From assembly GCA_029834535.1 (NCBI GenBank), contig JAQMWT010000242.1, positions 26,390-90,389 of the forward strand: a stretch of DNA of 64,000 bases, written 5' to 3'. The position numbers were made by a program, and so were the translations under genes. This stretch comes from Chrysophaeum taylorii. Lineage: Eukaryota > Sar > Pelagophyceae > Pelagomonadales > Pelagomonadaceae. Positions within the stretch are counted from its first letter, which is position 1, and each line of letters opens with the position of its first letter. The notes below the pieces were generated by a model that saw only the letters and a program-made list of their open reading frames with translations, searched no databases and was not told the DNA's origin. Shown here piece by piece: positions 9,963-19,923 of the stretch.

Positions 9963-12863
9963 CAGCGTTGGGAATTCACTTCAGCAAGTGAACGTGAACC
10001 ACTTCACCAGCCACGCAATATTGGTGAAGTGATTTGAAGTGAACACGTCACCCTACGTGGCCATCGTGAACCTTTGTGAAGCGAACGCCACTTTTTTTTT
10101 TTTTTTTTTTAACGCCAGCGCCGGTCCCTGCCGCGCCCCGTCAGTTCCGTGCCCCCCGCGCGCTATTGCCTAGGTCTGGTGCTCTTAGATTCATTCGCGT
10201 TTCGGGACGAAGGAGGAGTTACCGTGGATGGGGTTCAGGGTTTCTTACTTTAGGCGATGTGAACGACCGACCTCGGTATCTTCGTCTGGTTCTTCCTCAT
10301 CAACCTCCATCTCCAAAGAATCTTCGGGGATGGTGATCTCGGCGTTTTTGAAAAACTCGGTCTCGTGGCCGAGGTCCCTGTACTTAATCCGGGCCGCCGC
10401 AATTAAATTCTTGTTCATGCGCAGTAGGGCAACTTTGTCCGTCTCGTCCGCGCCGAGCAACGTGTTTCCCTCGGTCAGGACAAGATTTCCAATGCTCAGG
10501 CAGCGCTCGCAGTAGCTCTGCGCGCCATGTGTACCAATTGAACCCTTAGAGGCTCTCGCCATGTCCGGAAGGTACCCATACTGCTCCTTGGTGAGCGGTC
10601 GATACAGCTTTCCAACGTCGAGCACAGCCAGATCTGTGAAGCCGACTTCATCCTTCTTCTCAAGTTGAGGATAATGCACTTTCCAGTTGGGCGATCTCGA
10701 GAGCCTGATCCATTGAGTGAAGACCTGTTCAAACACCACATTGAAATCGGGCATCTGGTTCTCAGGCATAGCAAAAGAAGGCACGTCGCCACTAATGTCG
10801 TCCCAAGCCGGGTGCGTCGAGTGCCGCCAAGAGACTGCGGGCAGGCGCAGGCTCGGAGGGCGGCGCAGACTCGGAGGAAGTCTTTACCTTTTCGTGGTGG
10901 AATGCAGTCCGTGCGTAAATCACATGTTCTTCCTTGAGCAACTTCCTGGCCTGAGCTCTCTGATTGGACGACAGGTGCCGACAGTTGATAGTCCGAAAGT
11001 CAAGAAGGAAGGCAATCAGCTCGCGATCGTTGAATTCGTAGTCGAAGTGACGCACGCAGTTTCATTATTCCCGCAAAACCGGCGCTCACATTCGAGTATA
11101 GCCCGTTGAAGACAGATTTTCCCGGTCTCGCTGAGGTCGTCAACATCGACAGTCTTGCGTAGCATGGATTTCGCAGTTATATTCGGGAGATCAATGACTT
11201 CTAGCGTCCCAGCTCGCAGAGAGTCGATCATGCTGTGCTTGATCAATGCGGCGTACGCCCCCAGGTATAAGTGTTCATGTTGCACGAAAACAACGGCCTC
11301 GTCCGTTAAATCGCCTCGAATTCAGCCAACGCCACCCATTGCTCCTCACTGATTGTCCAGGGGAGTCCAATGTTGGTAGCCGTGTACAGTTTGAGCACGT
11401 GGTGCATACGCAGCAAGGAACGAATAAGTTGGTATCGCGCCCGGAACCTCGTCTTATTGGGGTCGAGCTTGAGCTTGAGCTTCGGCGATTTCCCCGGCTG
11501 TAATGGCAAAAGCGCATGCTGATCCTTCAAACGTGTGCCGTAAGAAAAGAACTTGGCTCCATCGTGGGCACTGTTCAGCAGCTCCTGGCCAGCTGGGAAT
11601 GGATTGATCACCTGCTTGCCTCTGGATCGTGTCAAGTCGCCACATGCCGCTGCCGAGATTTTTGAGATATCATGCATGTCACACGCTTCGACCTCAACAA
11701 AAATGTCTTCAGCGACGCCAATTGCAGCCCGGTCTTGAACGATGGTTGCGGCTGCCAAATCGATATCGATTCTCGCACGCTCCGCGACCACAGAACGGAC
11801 CAGAGAAGCCGTGCCGGAGTCGGTTCCGTCGTCAGCTGGAACAAGGCCCACGCACACCGTCTCAACGCCACTCCAATCGGACAAGATGAAGGATAGGCCA
11901 ATGGCCTGTCGCTTGAACTTATCCTTGTGTGTCCCGCCGTCATGCAGCACCTGGGCGAATGGATTGCCGAAAGCCGCTTCATAACACTCCGTAACGACGT
12001 GCTTCAAGATTCGAACAACAAAACAACGATATTCAGCGTCCACCCATTCAGAGAGCGCCTTTCGAGTCATGAACGGGCACTTGCCCTTTCCGCCACCGCC
12101 GCGGTAGTACTACGCCTCGATTAGGTTGCGATGATCTTCGTCGTCAAACGTGCGCTTGGAAATCCGCTGCGACGTGTACCCGTAGTGCCGAGCCGAGAAC
12201 GCCATCAGGGAAGAGTGCTTTGCTTGGCTGGGCATGGCCATGAAGTATCTCGTAATATCCGACTTGCCCTTCGAAGCTGCCACAACGCCCACGGCCGTCA
12301 TAACGCCCTCCTTTTCTTGGTCTGTCTTCTGTTTCTTGGTGAGCTGTTGACGTCCCAGCTCGTCCTCCGGATGCGCAGCCTTGAAGTGGGTCCCAAGAAG
12401 GCTTGGTCGTCTGCCATGTGCCCTTTTCTTGAAGTCTCTCGTCCCCTTCAGGCGCGCCCAGCACCGGATACACACATGCGTCGTCGCCTTCCCACTGGTC
12501 AACGCGGTCAGGATGATTTTCCTTCAGTCGACGCACGCAGTCCCAAACCTTGGAAAAACCTGGTTGATCGTCCACTTTTGTTGCCGGGTGTGTTCCACGT
12601 CACAACATCGACGTCGCAATCGGCTCGTTCTTGTGAACTCCCCCCTTCTGTTCCGCGATTAAATTCCTCCTCATCATCAACATTATCCTCCACCTCCAGG
12701 TAGCGCGGTTCGACTTCGCTCATCAGACTTGGCCGTCTGCCAAAGTGAATGAACGTGAAGTGAACATTGGACTTCGGACAAAAATTTCGGTGAAGTGAAG
12801 TGGAGTGAAGTGAACCAAATTCAGTGAACCTAGTGAAGTGAGCCCAGTGAATTCCCAACGCTG
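9963..12863 (-). mobile_element. Complete hAT DNA transposon, 2,901 bp
   Basis: The ends are perfect 18-bp terminal inverted repeats beginning CAGCGTTGGGAATTCACT, flanked by an identical 8-bp duplication (ATCATGAA). Both subterminal regions hold clustered copies of GTGAA/TTCAC-type motifs (GTGAAGTGAA), as expected for hAT transposase binding. It encodes a decayed transposase on the minus strand and carries a long T run (about 10,089-10,110). It is inserted in a copia-type gag. Intact ends with a dead transposase mean it could be mobilised only in trans. Confidence 0.95.
10245..12575 (-). pseudogene. hAT transposase, inactivated
   Basis: Read on the minus strand. A BED-type zinc finger comes first (CIRC, then GTHFKAAH, about 12,480-12,385). 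A segment with ISKRTFDDEDHRNLIEA ends at an in-frame TAG (about 12,110) and continues in the same frame (MTRKALSEWVDAEYRCF). The catalytic core follows, with GLSFILSDWSG, a VQDRAAIGVA segment and CDMHDISKI (11,306-12,070). Two or three frame changes follow. The C-terminal hAT dimerisation domain is recognisable as YCERCLSIGNLVLTEGNTLL (about 10,430-10,510). The stop and frameshifts make it inactive unless some gaps are introns, which I could not show. Confidence 0.85.
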
Positions 12864-12871
12864 ATCATGAA
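12864..12871. repeat. Target-site duplication, right copy (ATCATGAA)
   Basis: Identical to 9,955-9,962 and abutting the right terminus of the hAT element. Confidence 0.95.
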
Positions 12872-13759
12872 CGAAGGATTCGGTTGCTGCTGAACAGGAT
12901 GAGCAGCGGGAACAGCAACGAAGGGCGCATATGGTGGCATACCGAACGGCGATGGCCCATACACATGATGAGTTTGATGGTCACAACGAGAGTGTTGGCG
13001 TTGGGTACGGAACGGGCAATACAATGCGTGGTGGCCCAAGTTGTGACAGTCGTCACATTCGACGGAATCGAATCGCTTGTCACGCGGGTTTAACCGAATC
13101 AGTAACTGCTGTTGATCATGGTGACGATCGATGTGGCGCGAACGGCCATCACGTCCACCACGTCCACGACCACGGCCACGTCCACGTCCACGCGAAAACG
13201 GACGTTCTCTCCCTCGCCAGCCACCTCGGTCTGGAGAATCACGAGATCCAGGACGGCCACGTCCGCGTCCACGATAGTGGGAACGGCCGCGAGCACTATA
13301 ATTGGTGACCGGAGGTGAGGCATTAGAGAATGGAAACATCGTCGTATTGTTGGTGGTCGTATTCGGATGGTGAAGCAAATAGTTGCTCGCTTGGGTGTCT
13401 AAGTAATTCCGGAGCGAACGTAAATCCGAACAAGAAGCTTCAGCAGCTTGGACTACGTATGCAAAGCTTGCATGGGAAAGTTTGCTAAGTATATACCCCC
13501 GAATTTCTTCGTCATGGAAAGGCACATCGGAATGCGAAGCATAATCACGTAGAAGAACAACATAATGATCAACTTCGGTGAGGAACGTATCGAGCTCCTC
13601 AAAACCATTGGGAGCATGGGGCTGATACATCGCGTTTTTGATAGCAAGCACGCGTTGAGCTCCAAAGCCTTCGAATGAGCCTTCCAGATGTTCCCATAGT
13701 GTGTGAGGGCCAGTCACAAAAAGTGGTGACCACGATGATGAAGCTGAATCAATGACACT
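12872..13759 (-). pseudogene. Copia-type gag with zinc knuckle, split by the hAT element
   Basis: The minus-strand frame opens after a TGA at 13,760 and has no clear ATG. It has the UBN2-type gag signature FVTGPHTLWEHLEGSF, then an LTEVDHYV/ILSKLSHASF helical part, a long Arg-Gly-rich tract (SRGRGRGRGRGRGG), and a retroviral-type zinc knuckle CDDCHNLGHHALYC (CX2CX4HX4C). A Pro/Ala-rich part is interrupted at the hAT duplication. The N-terminal end of gag is missing or frameshifted. Such Gag proteins assemble the cytoplasmic particle; this copy is truncated and inactive. Confidence 0.85.
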
Positions 13760-14054
13760 TCATTTAATTCAACGATCAGTTTGTCGCCGCAAGTAAGTTA
13801 AATTGCAAACCGACACGTAAGCAGTCACGTACGACACGTTCGTGGAGGGCGGAAAAACGATCCGATGCCCGTAGCTCTCGCGAACACTCAAGACACGTTC
13901 GGTGCGAAACGAACAGCCTGCTTCCATGCTGATGGTAGATTGATTGAGCAGTTTTACTTGTGGGATAAGTAATGTCATGTTCCGGTACAAGCCAAAGGTA
14001 CCGGACACACATTCGGAGGTACCGGAACCAATCTACCAACAATTATATCTAATA
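13760..14054. other. Non-coding stretch between gag remnant and Helitron repeat
   Basis: No gene recognised. It may be the 5' leader or LTR-proximal part of the copia element, but no matching LTR is present on the other side. Confidence 0.4.
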
Positions 14055-15158
14055 CAAGTGCAGGCCAGTAAGTTCACCTAGTCCCAATCTCTAACCCCAG
14101 TAAGTTCACCTGGTCCCAGTATGTTCACCTGGTCAGTAAGTTCACCTAGTCCCAATCTCTAACCCCAGTAAGTTCGGTGTAAACCCACTCGTGCTCACAC
14201 CCACTCACCCCACTCTCCTTCGAGCTCGTCGCTCTCACCTCCGCCAACCTAAGCCGCTTTTATCCGTACACGCCGCTAGCCTTTGCGTTCACTCTAAAAA
14301 CCCCAGTAAGTTCACCTGGTCCCAGTAAGTTCACCTAGTCCCAATCTACAACCCCAGTAAGTTCACCTGGTCCCAGTAAGTTCACCTACAGTGCGCGTCT
14401 AGACGCCGGGAGGGGGCTTATCAGTATTGCGCAGCACGTGTGGGGTAGGGTGGAGTCGTCGACTCAGAAGAGCATATCCTCGGGGTTGCCGATCGACAGA
14501 GAGCCACGTAGAGCTGGACGTGACAGAAGACGGGCTTGGGCAAGAGGACGCCGACCTCGCGGGGCGTCTGGCCCTGGCTCTTGTTGATCGTTTGGCGTAG
14601 GCGGGCCTTAAGGGATACAGGTTGGAGGAGCCTCGGTGACAACGACACGATCGATCATGTATCTGGTACCGTTGCAGTGGCCGTGCGACGGGTCGAGGTT
14701 GCGAAGACTTTAAGCTCGCGATCAAAGTCAGCATGCCGTTGGTTGTCAGTGAGTTCAAAACTCGACTCTTGAGAGCGAGGCGTCGTCTTCCGACCCAGCC
14801 TAGTCCGCCGAAAAGAACTCCGACGCCTCGTCTCCGGGAAAAAAGGGCCGCGGTCATGCGCGCGTTGTCAGCATCGACAACATCGTTTCGACGGGGCGTG
14901 AGAATGGCGCGCTGAAAGAGCCGCCGCGGGTCGTGGAAACAGTCTGCGAGGTCGCCGTAGACGGCTTGGAGGATCAATGCCTGCCTGGCTCGCGGGCCTA
15001 CCTGATCCTTACCCTAAATCGAGGGACAGACAAACACACACCCCCCTCTTAGTAGTCGACATTTAAAGACAGACAAACAGACTCTCCTCACACACACCCC
15101 CCCTCTTAGCAGTCGACATTTAAAGACAGACAAACATCTGTCGATTAGTAGTTAGGAT
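14055..15158 (-). mobile_element. Helitron-derived repeat, copy 2
   Basis: Full-length family member in reverse. It starts at the array terminus (ACAAGTGCAGGCC), runs through the tandem TTCACCTGGTCCC-type array and the same decayed helicase C-terminal fragment (INKSQGQTPREVGVLLPKPV), and ends in CTGTCGATTAGTAGTTAGGA. Near 15,035-15,135 a block with TTTAAAGACAGACAAAC is duplicated. Confidence 0.75.
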
Positions 15159-15921
15159 TACGAATATCGTTCGGATTGGTTCGCACGACAGTCTACGATG
15201 CCCTGCATTATAATTCCCAACCACGAAGAGTATTATCGCTTGTTACATCGCGCGCGCCTGAACCAAGCCGGAAAATAGTTGATAGGCACCGTTTCAATAA
15301 CGGCTCTCCCGAGCACCGTAGACGGCTTCCAACACTCTAGGAGCCCGCGCGGGTGCACGGTAGGTGTGTTCCGTGCGTAGAGTGGTTTCCGACGTACTTT
15401 GCCCGTGCGGAGCCAGCGCGGTTCGGGCATAGAGGCACGTGGCCGGATTTATCCATTCTCTCTTACTCAGAGCGCGTATGGTCTTATATACTAATGAATC
15501 CGCGAGCTTGTTGTTTTCTATCCCCAAGCTGACTTTGCGGTGCGAAATCGCTCACGCTAGCCTCCAATAACTTCCCACTTTCCCGCTTGACACCGGGCCG
15601 CAGGGGCAGGCGTTCCTCCGCGCTCCTGGGCGACGCGAAGGGCGGCGCGGTCGTTTGACATAGGGTTCGGCCTACCGCACCCAAGAGGAACGAGAAAGCA
15701 GGACGCAGAGTAAAAGACAAAGCTGGAAGTGCGCGCACAAAGCAAGAGGACCCAACAAGGGAGCAGTGTATTCAGCAGGATGGGGCGGCAGCTCAAGAAA
15801 GATTTGCCCGGTGCCCGATGGCTACTGAAGCAGGCTCATCATTTGTACTCGACGTTTCCGCTGCGCGGGACCTCACGGTCCAGGGTGGCACAGACAGATC
15901 TGAAAGAGGAAAGTCGAGTGG
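15159..15921. other. Intergenic stretch without recognised gene
   Basis: About 760 bp between a Helitron-derived repeat and the 3' end of the dipeptidase gene. Short open frames on both strands match nothing I know. No tRNA or repeat unit is visible. Confidence 0.5.
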
Positions 15922-17793
15922 CTAGGTGGTGCGCGAAGGCTTGACGCATCGGGCCAGGAGAAATCCAAGGACGAGGCCTAGCAGGAGAGCCGGTATGAAG
16001 GTCGCGTGATGTTGAGGGGGATGTTGGGGTTGCTTGTCTTCCTTGAGAACGTAGTACTTGGCGGGATTGACCGGTAAGTAGTATCCGACCTTCTTGAGCC
16101 AGCTGTCGGGGTAGAAGACTCGGCGGACGTCGGGGACGGTGTAGGACGCGGCCAAGACGTAACCGTCTCGGTACTTTGCCACGAGTTTATCGAAGAGCGA
16201 GCGCCACGCGTCGAGGACGTAGGGCCCAACGTAAGCGTGCCACTCGTCTTTGTCCAATTCGCCATGCCAGTAAGGTTCGACTCGAGCGTAGAGCTCAGCT
16301 TCGATTTGTTGCGCTTGCTTGACGTCCTCCGACGCGAGCTTGAAAATATTCGCTCGCATCCAATTCGCCACTTTTGTCACGGCCCACCACATCGAGTCGT
16401 TTGATACCTGAAACAACGAGCCGCGGCCCAAAGGCGTCGGCACCGCGGCGACAACAACGGGCGTGTAGAGCGACGCGTGCGGCGCGCCGGGCGCGAACCA
16501 GCTGATCGTCTTATTCCCGGAGCTCTGACTTGCCACCGAATACGAGGTTCGAAACATAGAAATTGCTCGTTCAAACCTTCCCGAGTTTAGCTCGTCGTGC
16601 GAGGGTAGTTCGGGTCGAATTTCGTCTTCAGTAGTTGGTCCTGCTCGCGCGGCGCCGTCGAAGCGAGTTGGATCTCCCCACGGTCCAGCCGCTAGGCCTT
16701 TTGTCAAATCAAACGGCGTGCCTTCGTAGTGGTCTCTCTGAATATTCAGGATATCCAGAAGCGAGAGTTGTCTTTCGGCGCGAACACTGAAAGGTAATTC
16801 GGAACCGAGATAATCCGCCTTTCGGTGTCGGAGGTGTCGCTCGATTGCCTTTGGAGCCGTGAGTGACATGACGCGCCATACGCGGTGGACGCTGTAGGGA
16901 AAGAGTGTGTTGGGTCGCGGACCAAAAGTTTTCGCGAAATCGAGGAGACCATTTCGGTACGCGGTTATTCCGTTTCTCTCGGCGATGGCGACAGCGTTCG
17001 ACGACAGATTTCCTTGCTCTCTGATCACAAACGAGTTGGCACAAACACCCACGTGATCGTCAGGGATCTGTTGCGCTGCCCAAATCGCGGACAGGCCCGT
17101 ATCATCCGGAAGAATGTGAAACATCCACGTCTCCTTTCCGTCGGCGATCGTCAACGCCTCGCCGGCCTCGGGAGGTGTGGCCTCGGCGCCGTAATACCCG
17201 TACTCCTCTGCGATTTCGCCAATTGTAGAGATTGCGCAGCGTGCGGTGGCGCATTTCCGCATCACGAGCTTTGAAAGTGCAGCGACGTCGAAGAGTGGTC
17301 CTTCGCACGTCGGACATTCGCGCACGGGCCGACCTACGAAGTGCGCTTCGCACGTTGACTCGCCCATCGTCAACCCATGATTGTTTGCAATCCCGTAGAG
17401 ACTTTCGAGGCTCTCGAAATCGCCGCCCACGTCGAGCTCTCCCGCTATCCACTCAGATTGCCACTCGTCCGACGTCCACGCCTTTTTTTGCTCTTTCGCG
17501 ACAGCCGAATTTCCAGGAGGCCAGATGTCGACGTCGAGCGACGAGTACTCGAGATTGTCCGGGCTCCACACGGCCGCGCGCTCGCTCACTTCCAATGGAT
17601 AGTGCGGTTTGTACTTGCGAATAAGATTGTCTTGACGCGCGACGTGGGCGAGACGGAAATCGCAGTTGTAACAGTCAGCAGTATGAGTGACGACCGTCCT
17701 CCCATCGCGCATCGCCCGATGCCCGATCGCGATCGTCGTGCACGCGCTGACCATCATCGGCAACATCATGGCAATCGTCACCGGAAACAACAT
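15922..17793 (-). CDS. Secreted/membrane-anchored C69-family dipeptidase (623 aa)
   Basis: Peptidase family C69 proteins are Ntn-hydrolases whose N-terminal Cys, exposed by processing, is the nucleophile. I start at the ATG at 17,793, which gives MLFPVTIAMMLPMMVSA followed by CTTIAIGHRAMRDGRTV. That is a signal peptide whose cleavage would leave Cys18 as the new N-terminus, matching the family's CTT(I/L)..G..A..DG start. Further family blocks are GESTCEAHFVGRP, an EEYGYYG stretch, ETWMFHIL.DDTG..AIWAAQQIPDDHVGVCANSF and SLYTPVV. The C-terminus has one hydrophobic helix (IPALLLGLVLGFLLA, about residues 599-618) and a short basic tail, so it is a predicted type I membrane ectoenzyme of the secretory or lysosomal system. 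No intron is seen. Substrate is unknown. The frame is also open 39 codons upstream, but without an ATG. Confidence 0.85.
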   Translation of the reverse strand: MLFPVTIAMMLPMMVSACTTIAIGHRAMRDGRTVVTHTADCYNCDFRLAHVARQDNLIRKYKPHYPLEVSERAAVWSPDNLEYSSLDVDIWPPGNSAVAKEQKKAWTSDEWQSEWIAGELDVGGDFESLESLYGIANNHGLTMGESTCEAHFVGRPVRECPTCEGPLFDVAALSKLVMRKCATARCAISTIGEIAEEYGYYGAEATPPEAGEALTIADGKETWMFHILPDDTGLSAIWAAQQIPDDHVGVCANSFVIREQGNLSSNAVAIAERNGITAYRNGLLDFAKTFGPRPNTLFPYSVHRVWRVMSLTAPKAIERHLRHRKADYLGSELPFSVRAERQLSLLDILNIQRDHYEGTPFDLTKGLAAGPWGDPTRFDGAARAGPTTEDEIRPELPSHDELNSGRFERAISMFRTSYSVASQSSGNKTISWFAPGAPHASLYTPVVVAAVPTPLGRGSLFQVSNDSMWWAVTKVANWMRANIFKLASEDVKQAQQIEAELYARVEPYWHGELDKDEWHAYVGPYVLDAWRSLFDKLVAKYRDGYVLAASYTVPDVRRVFYPDSWLKKVGYYLPVNPAKYYVLKEDKQPQHPPQHHATFIPALLLGLVLGFLLARCVKPSRTT

Positions 17794-19350
17794 GTTCAAC
17801 CAGGATTGAATGACTAGGAACAAGGCGTTAACACACATGTACCCAGGTACTAAATGTAGACGAGTGGCTCTCCTTAAACCAAAGATTCCGAACATTCGCT
17901 GTATTCTCACACTTGAGGTAGGTGGGGAGTGGGGAACTTTTTTGAGTGGTGGCTGCCCTACCCCACCCCACAGAAGTGATCATAGTCTCCTCTAGGAGAT
18001 GGCGCACCTCTCGTCCAGCCTGCGGACGCTCGCGCGAGGTAGTTGATATCCGTCGCCGAGTCGCGGAGTGTTCACTCGCCCTATCCGCGGCGGTGCTGCT
18101 GCGCAGGATCGATTCGCACGCGTGCACCGAGCCTACTGGCAACGCCAGCACGCCTCGGGATGCTTGATCAATACATGGATTGGACGCAGGAGTCGCTGCT
18201 CCTCGTGCGACGACGCCGCTCGAGACAGACAAGGGCAGCGCGTGCGGTAGGGGCCTATGCCGAAGTCTCGCTGAGCACAATTCGCTGCGGGTATTTATTT
18301 AACGCAGCATACCCAGCTAAATTGGGCGCGCCCATTTTGTTTGTTGGACCACACGCGACGCCGACCCAAAGCGGACGAGTTCCACTACGCGCGACGTTTT
18401 GATCTTGTGGCCAATGCATGTAGAAATCGGGAGCCGAATTGGCCGTCTCGACGCTCGGGCAAGACGCCGGGACTCCAAAAGGTCCAACCTTGAATACGGT
18501 CAAGGGCCGGACCAGCATGATGGCGTTTTGGCACACTCGCCGCTCGAGTGGCTCGCAGCGCACATTTCAAGTTCCCAGGGCGGCCGGTTCAGTAATCTCA
18601 TATGTCACGCTCAATCACGCCCCTAAGGACCATAACGAAGTCCTAAAAAGCCGCCATTCTCTCTTGAATGAATGCGGGCTGGTGTTTGGGAACATGGAGG
18701 CCACTTTGATGCGGGCCGACATCATCTCATATTCGCCTAATCTAAGAGCACCACCGCCCGCCAGCTGCAGAAGGGTGGCTCTCTGACGTGCCGTGGTTTC
18801 CGTCGGTGGGGCTGACCCGTGACATCATCCTCGGTGATTCGCGCTCGCAGCGGCCCAGTCAGAAGCTCGGAAGACGACGAAGAGTATAGTATATGCCGCT
18901 GATCGTTCAAAAAGAGGGCTCGGGCAGCCCGTTTGTGACCAGGAGAGTGCCCTGCAGCTGAGGGAAGGCGCCGCTCCTGCATGTATACCGAGTGTCGCAA
19001 GCTTGGTCGCATTCTTAGAAACCATGCTTCTCGTAGAGTCCCGACGACGATATTGATGTGCCACGACGTCACGGATCGCCATAAAAATATCCTCGTTGTC
19101 ACTGACGGGGCTGCGAGGGCGACCTCTCCAATTCGCAGTGCAGCCGGGAGGGGTCTCGCATGTTCGCGTCAAGCCTGTTCCTCGTCGCGTCCACCACCAA
19201 GCTAGGGACGTTTGCTGGCTTCGATACTCGAACGGAGCGTCTCTACTTAGTTCGAGGTGGGTGTGTGCCCGCGAGCGAACTGACTCTCGAGAGGGTGGTG
19301 CTCATGGTCGAGCCAAAACTGTCGTCCGAGATGCGAAGCCAGGGCGAGGC
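17794..19350. other. Intergenic stretch, no recognised gene
   Basis: About 1.55 kb. Several short open frames on both strands (for example minus strand 18,255-18,563) show no family signature. It must hold the promoter of the dipeptidase gene near 17,800-18,000. I see no RNA gene and no copies of the repeat families. Confidence 0.4.
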
Positions 19351-19896
19351 TCAGCATCGTCGTTTCTTTTGCTTCGTCTTCTTCTTTTTCTTCTTCCTTT
19401 TCTTCTTCTCCTCCTCCTCTTTGCCAGGGGACTCGTCGCGGGCGAGGCTCTTGAGGAGGAGCTTTTGTCTTTCCTTGGAGCTGAGTGAGGCGAGAAATGC
19501 ACCGTCGTGGTCCTCCTCCTCCTCCTCGTCGTCCTCCTCGACGAGGCTATAGCCCTCGTTGTGCTTGCCGTGCGCGGGCGCGCAGCCCGGAGCGGCGGCG
19601 TGGAGATTTGCCTTAAGGACGAGGCGTTCCTCGGCCTCGTGCGCCGCGGCGAGGTCGCGCGTCGGGACCGGACGTCGGCGTTTCTCTGGTCGTTCGGGCT
19701 CCTCGTCGTCGTTTCGGTTGTCGAGTCCCGGTGGCGGCGGCGGGGCGTATATGAAGCCAAGCGAGTCCTGCGGCTCGAGGACGCAATCGCGCCGCAGCTC
19801 GTCGAGCGATCTTTCCTGGGCCGAGACGCGCTCCTTCTCGCGGTCCTCGGCGAGGCGGACGGCCTTGCGCGTCTTTTCGCGGAGGCGCTTGTGCAT
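19351..19896 (-). CDS. Lysine-rich nuclear-type protein, possibly CIR/CWC25-like (181 aa)
   Basis: Starts at an ATG at 19,896 (MHKRLREKTRKAVRLAEDRE). The N-terminal 45 residues are a charged helix, followed by DSLGFIYAPPPPPGLDN. That resembles the motif (charged helix, then LxFMYxxPPG) in Cir_N-type proteins linked to splicing and corepression. The middle is acidic (EEDDEEEEEDHD), then a helix ASLSSKERQKLLLKSL, then a long Lys run at the C-terminus that looks like a nuclear or nucleolar signal. It is shorter than CIR1 or CWC25 and lacks their typical N-terminus, so the family link is tentative. Divergent from the TTC5 gene, 27 bp away. Confidence 0.6.
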   Translation of the reverse strand: MHKRLREKTRKAVRLAEDREKERVSAQERSLDELRRDCVLEPQDSLGFIYAPPPPPGLDNRNDDEEPERPEKRRRPVPTRDLAAAHEAEERLVLKANLHAAAPGCAPAHGKHNEGYSLVEEDDEEEEEDHDGAFLASLSSKERQKLLLKSLARDESPGKEEEEKKKRKKKKKKTKQKKRRC

Positions 19897-19923
19897 ACCA
19901 CCGCCCTAGCCCTAGTAGTCGTG
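19897..19923. promoter_or_regulatory. 27-bp divergent intergenic region
   Basis: The only sequence between the two opposed start codons (19,896 on minus, 19,924 on plus); it contains GCCCTAGCCCTAGTAG. If both starts are right, the two genes' promoters or 5' UTRs must overlap each other's coding sequence, or transcription starts within a few bases of the ATGs. Confidence 0.5.

Noticed and set aside
19507-19923. N-terminal extension of TTC5 by about 139 codons
   Set aside because: It is antisense to the lysine-rich gene's coding sequence, and TTC5 homology begins exactly at the internal ATG at 19,924.
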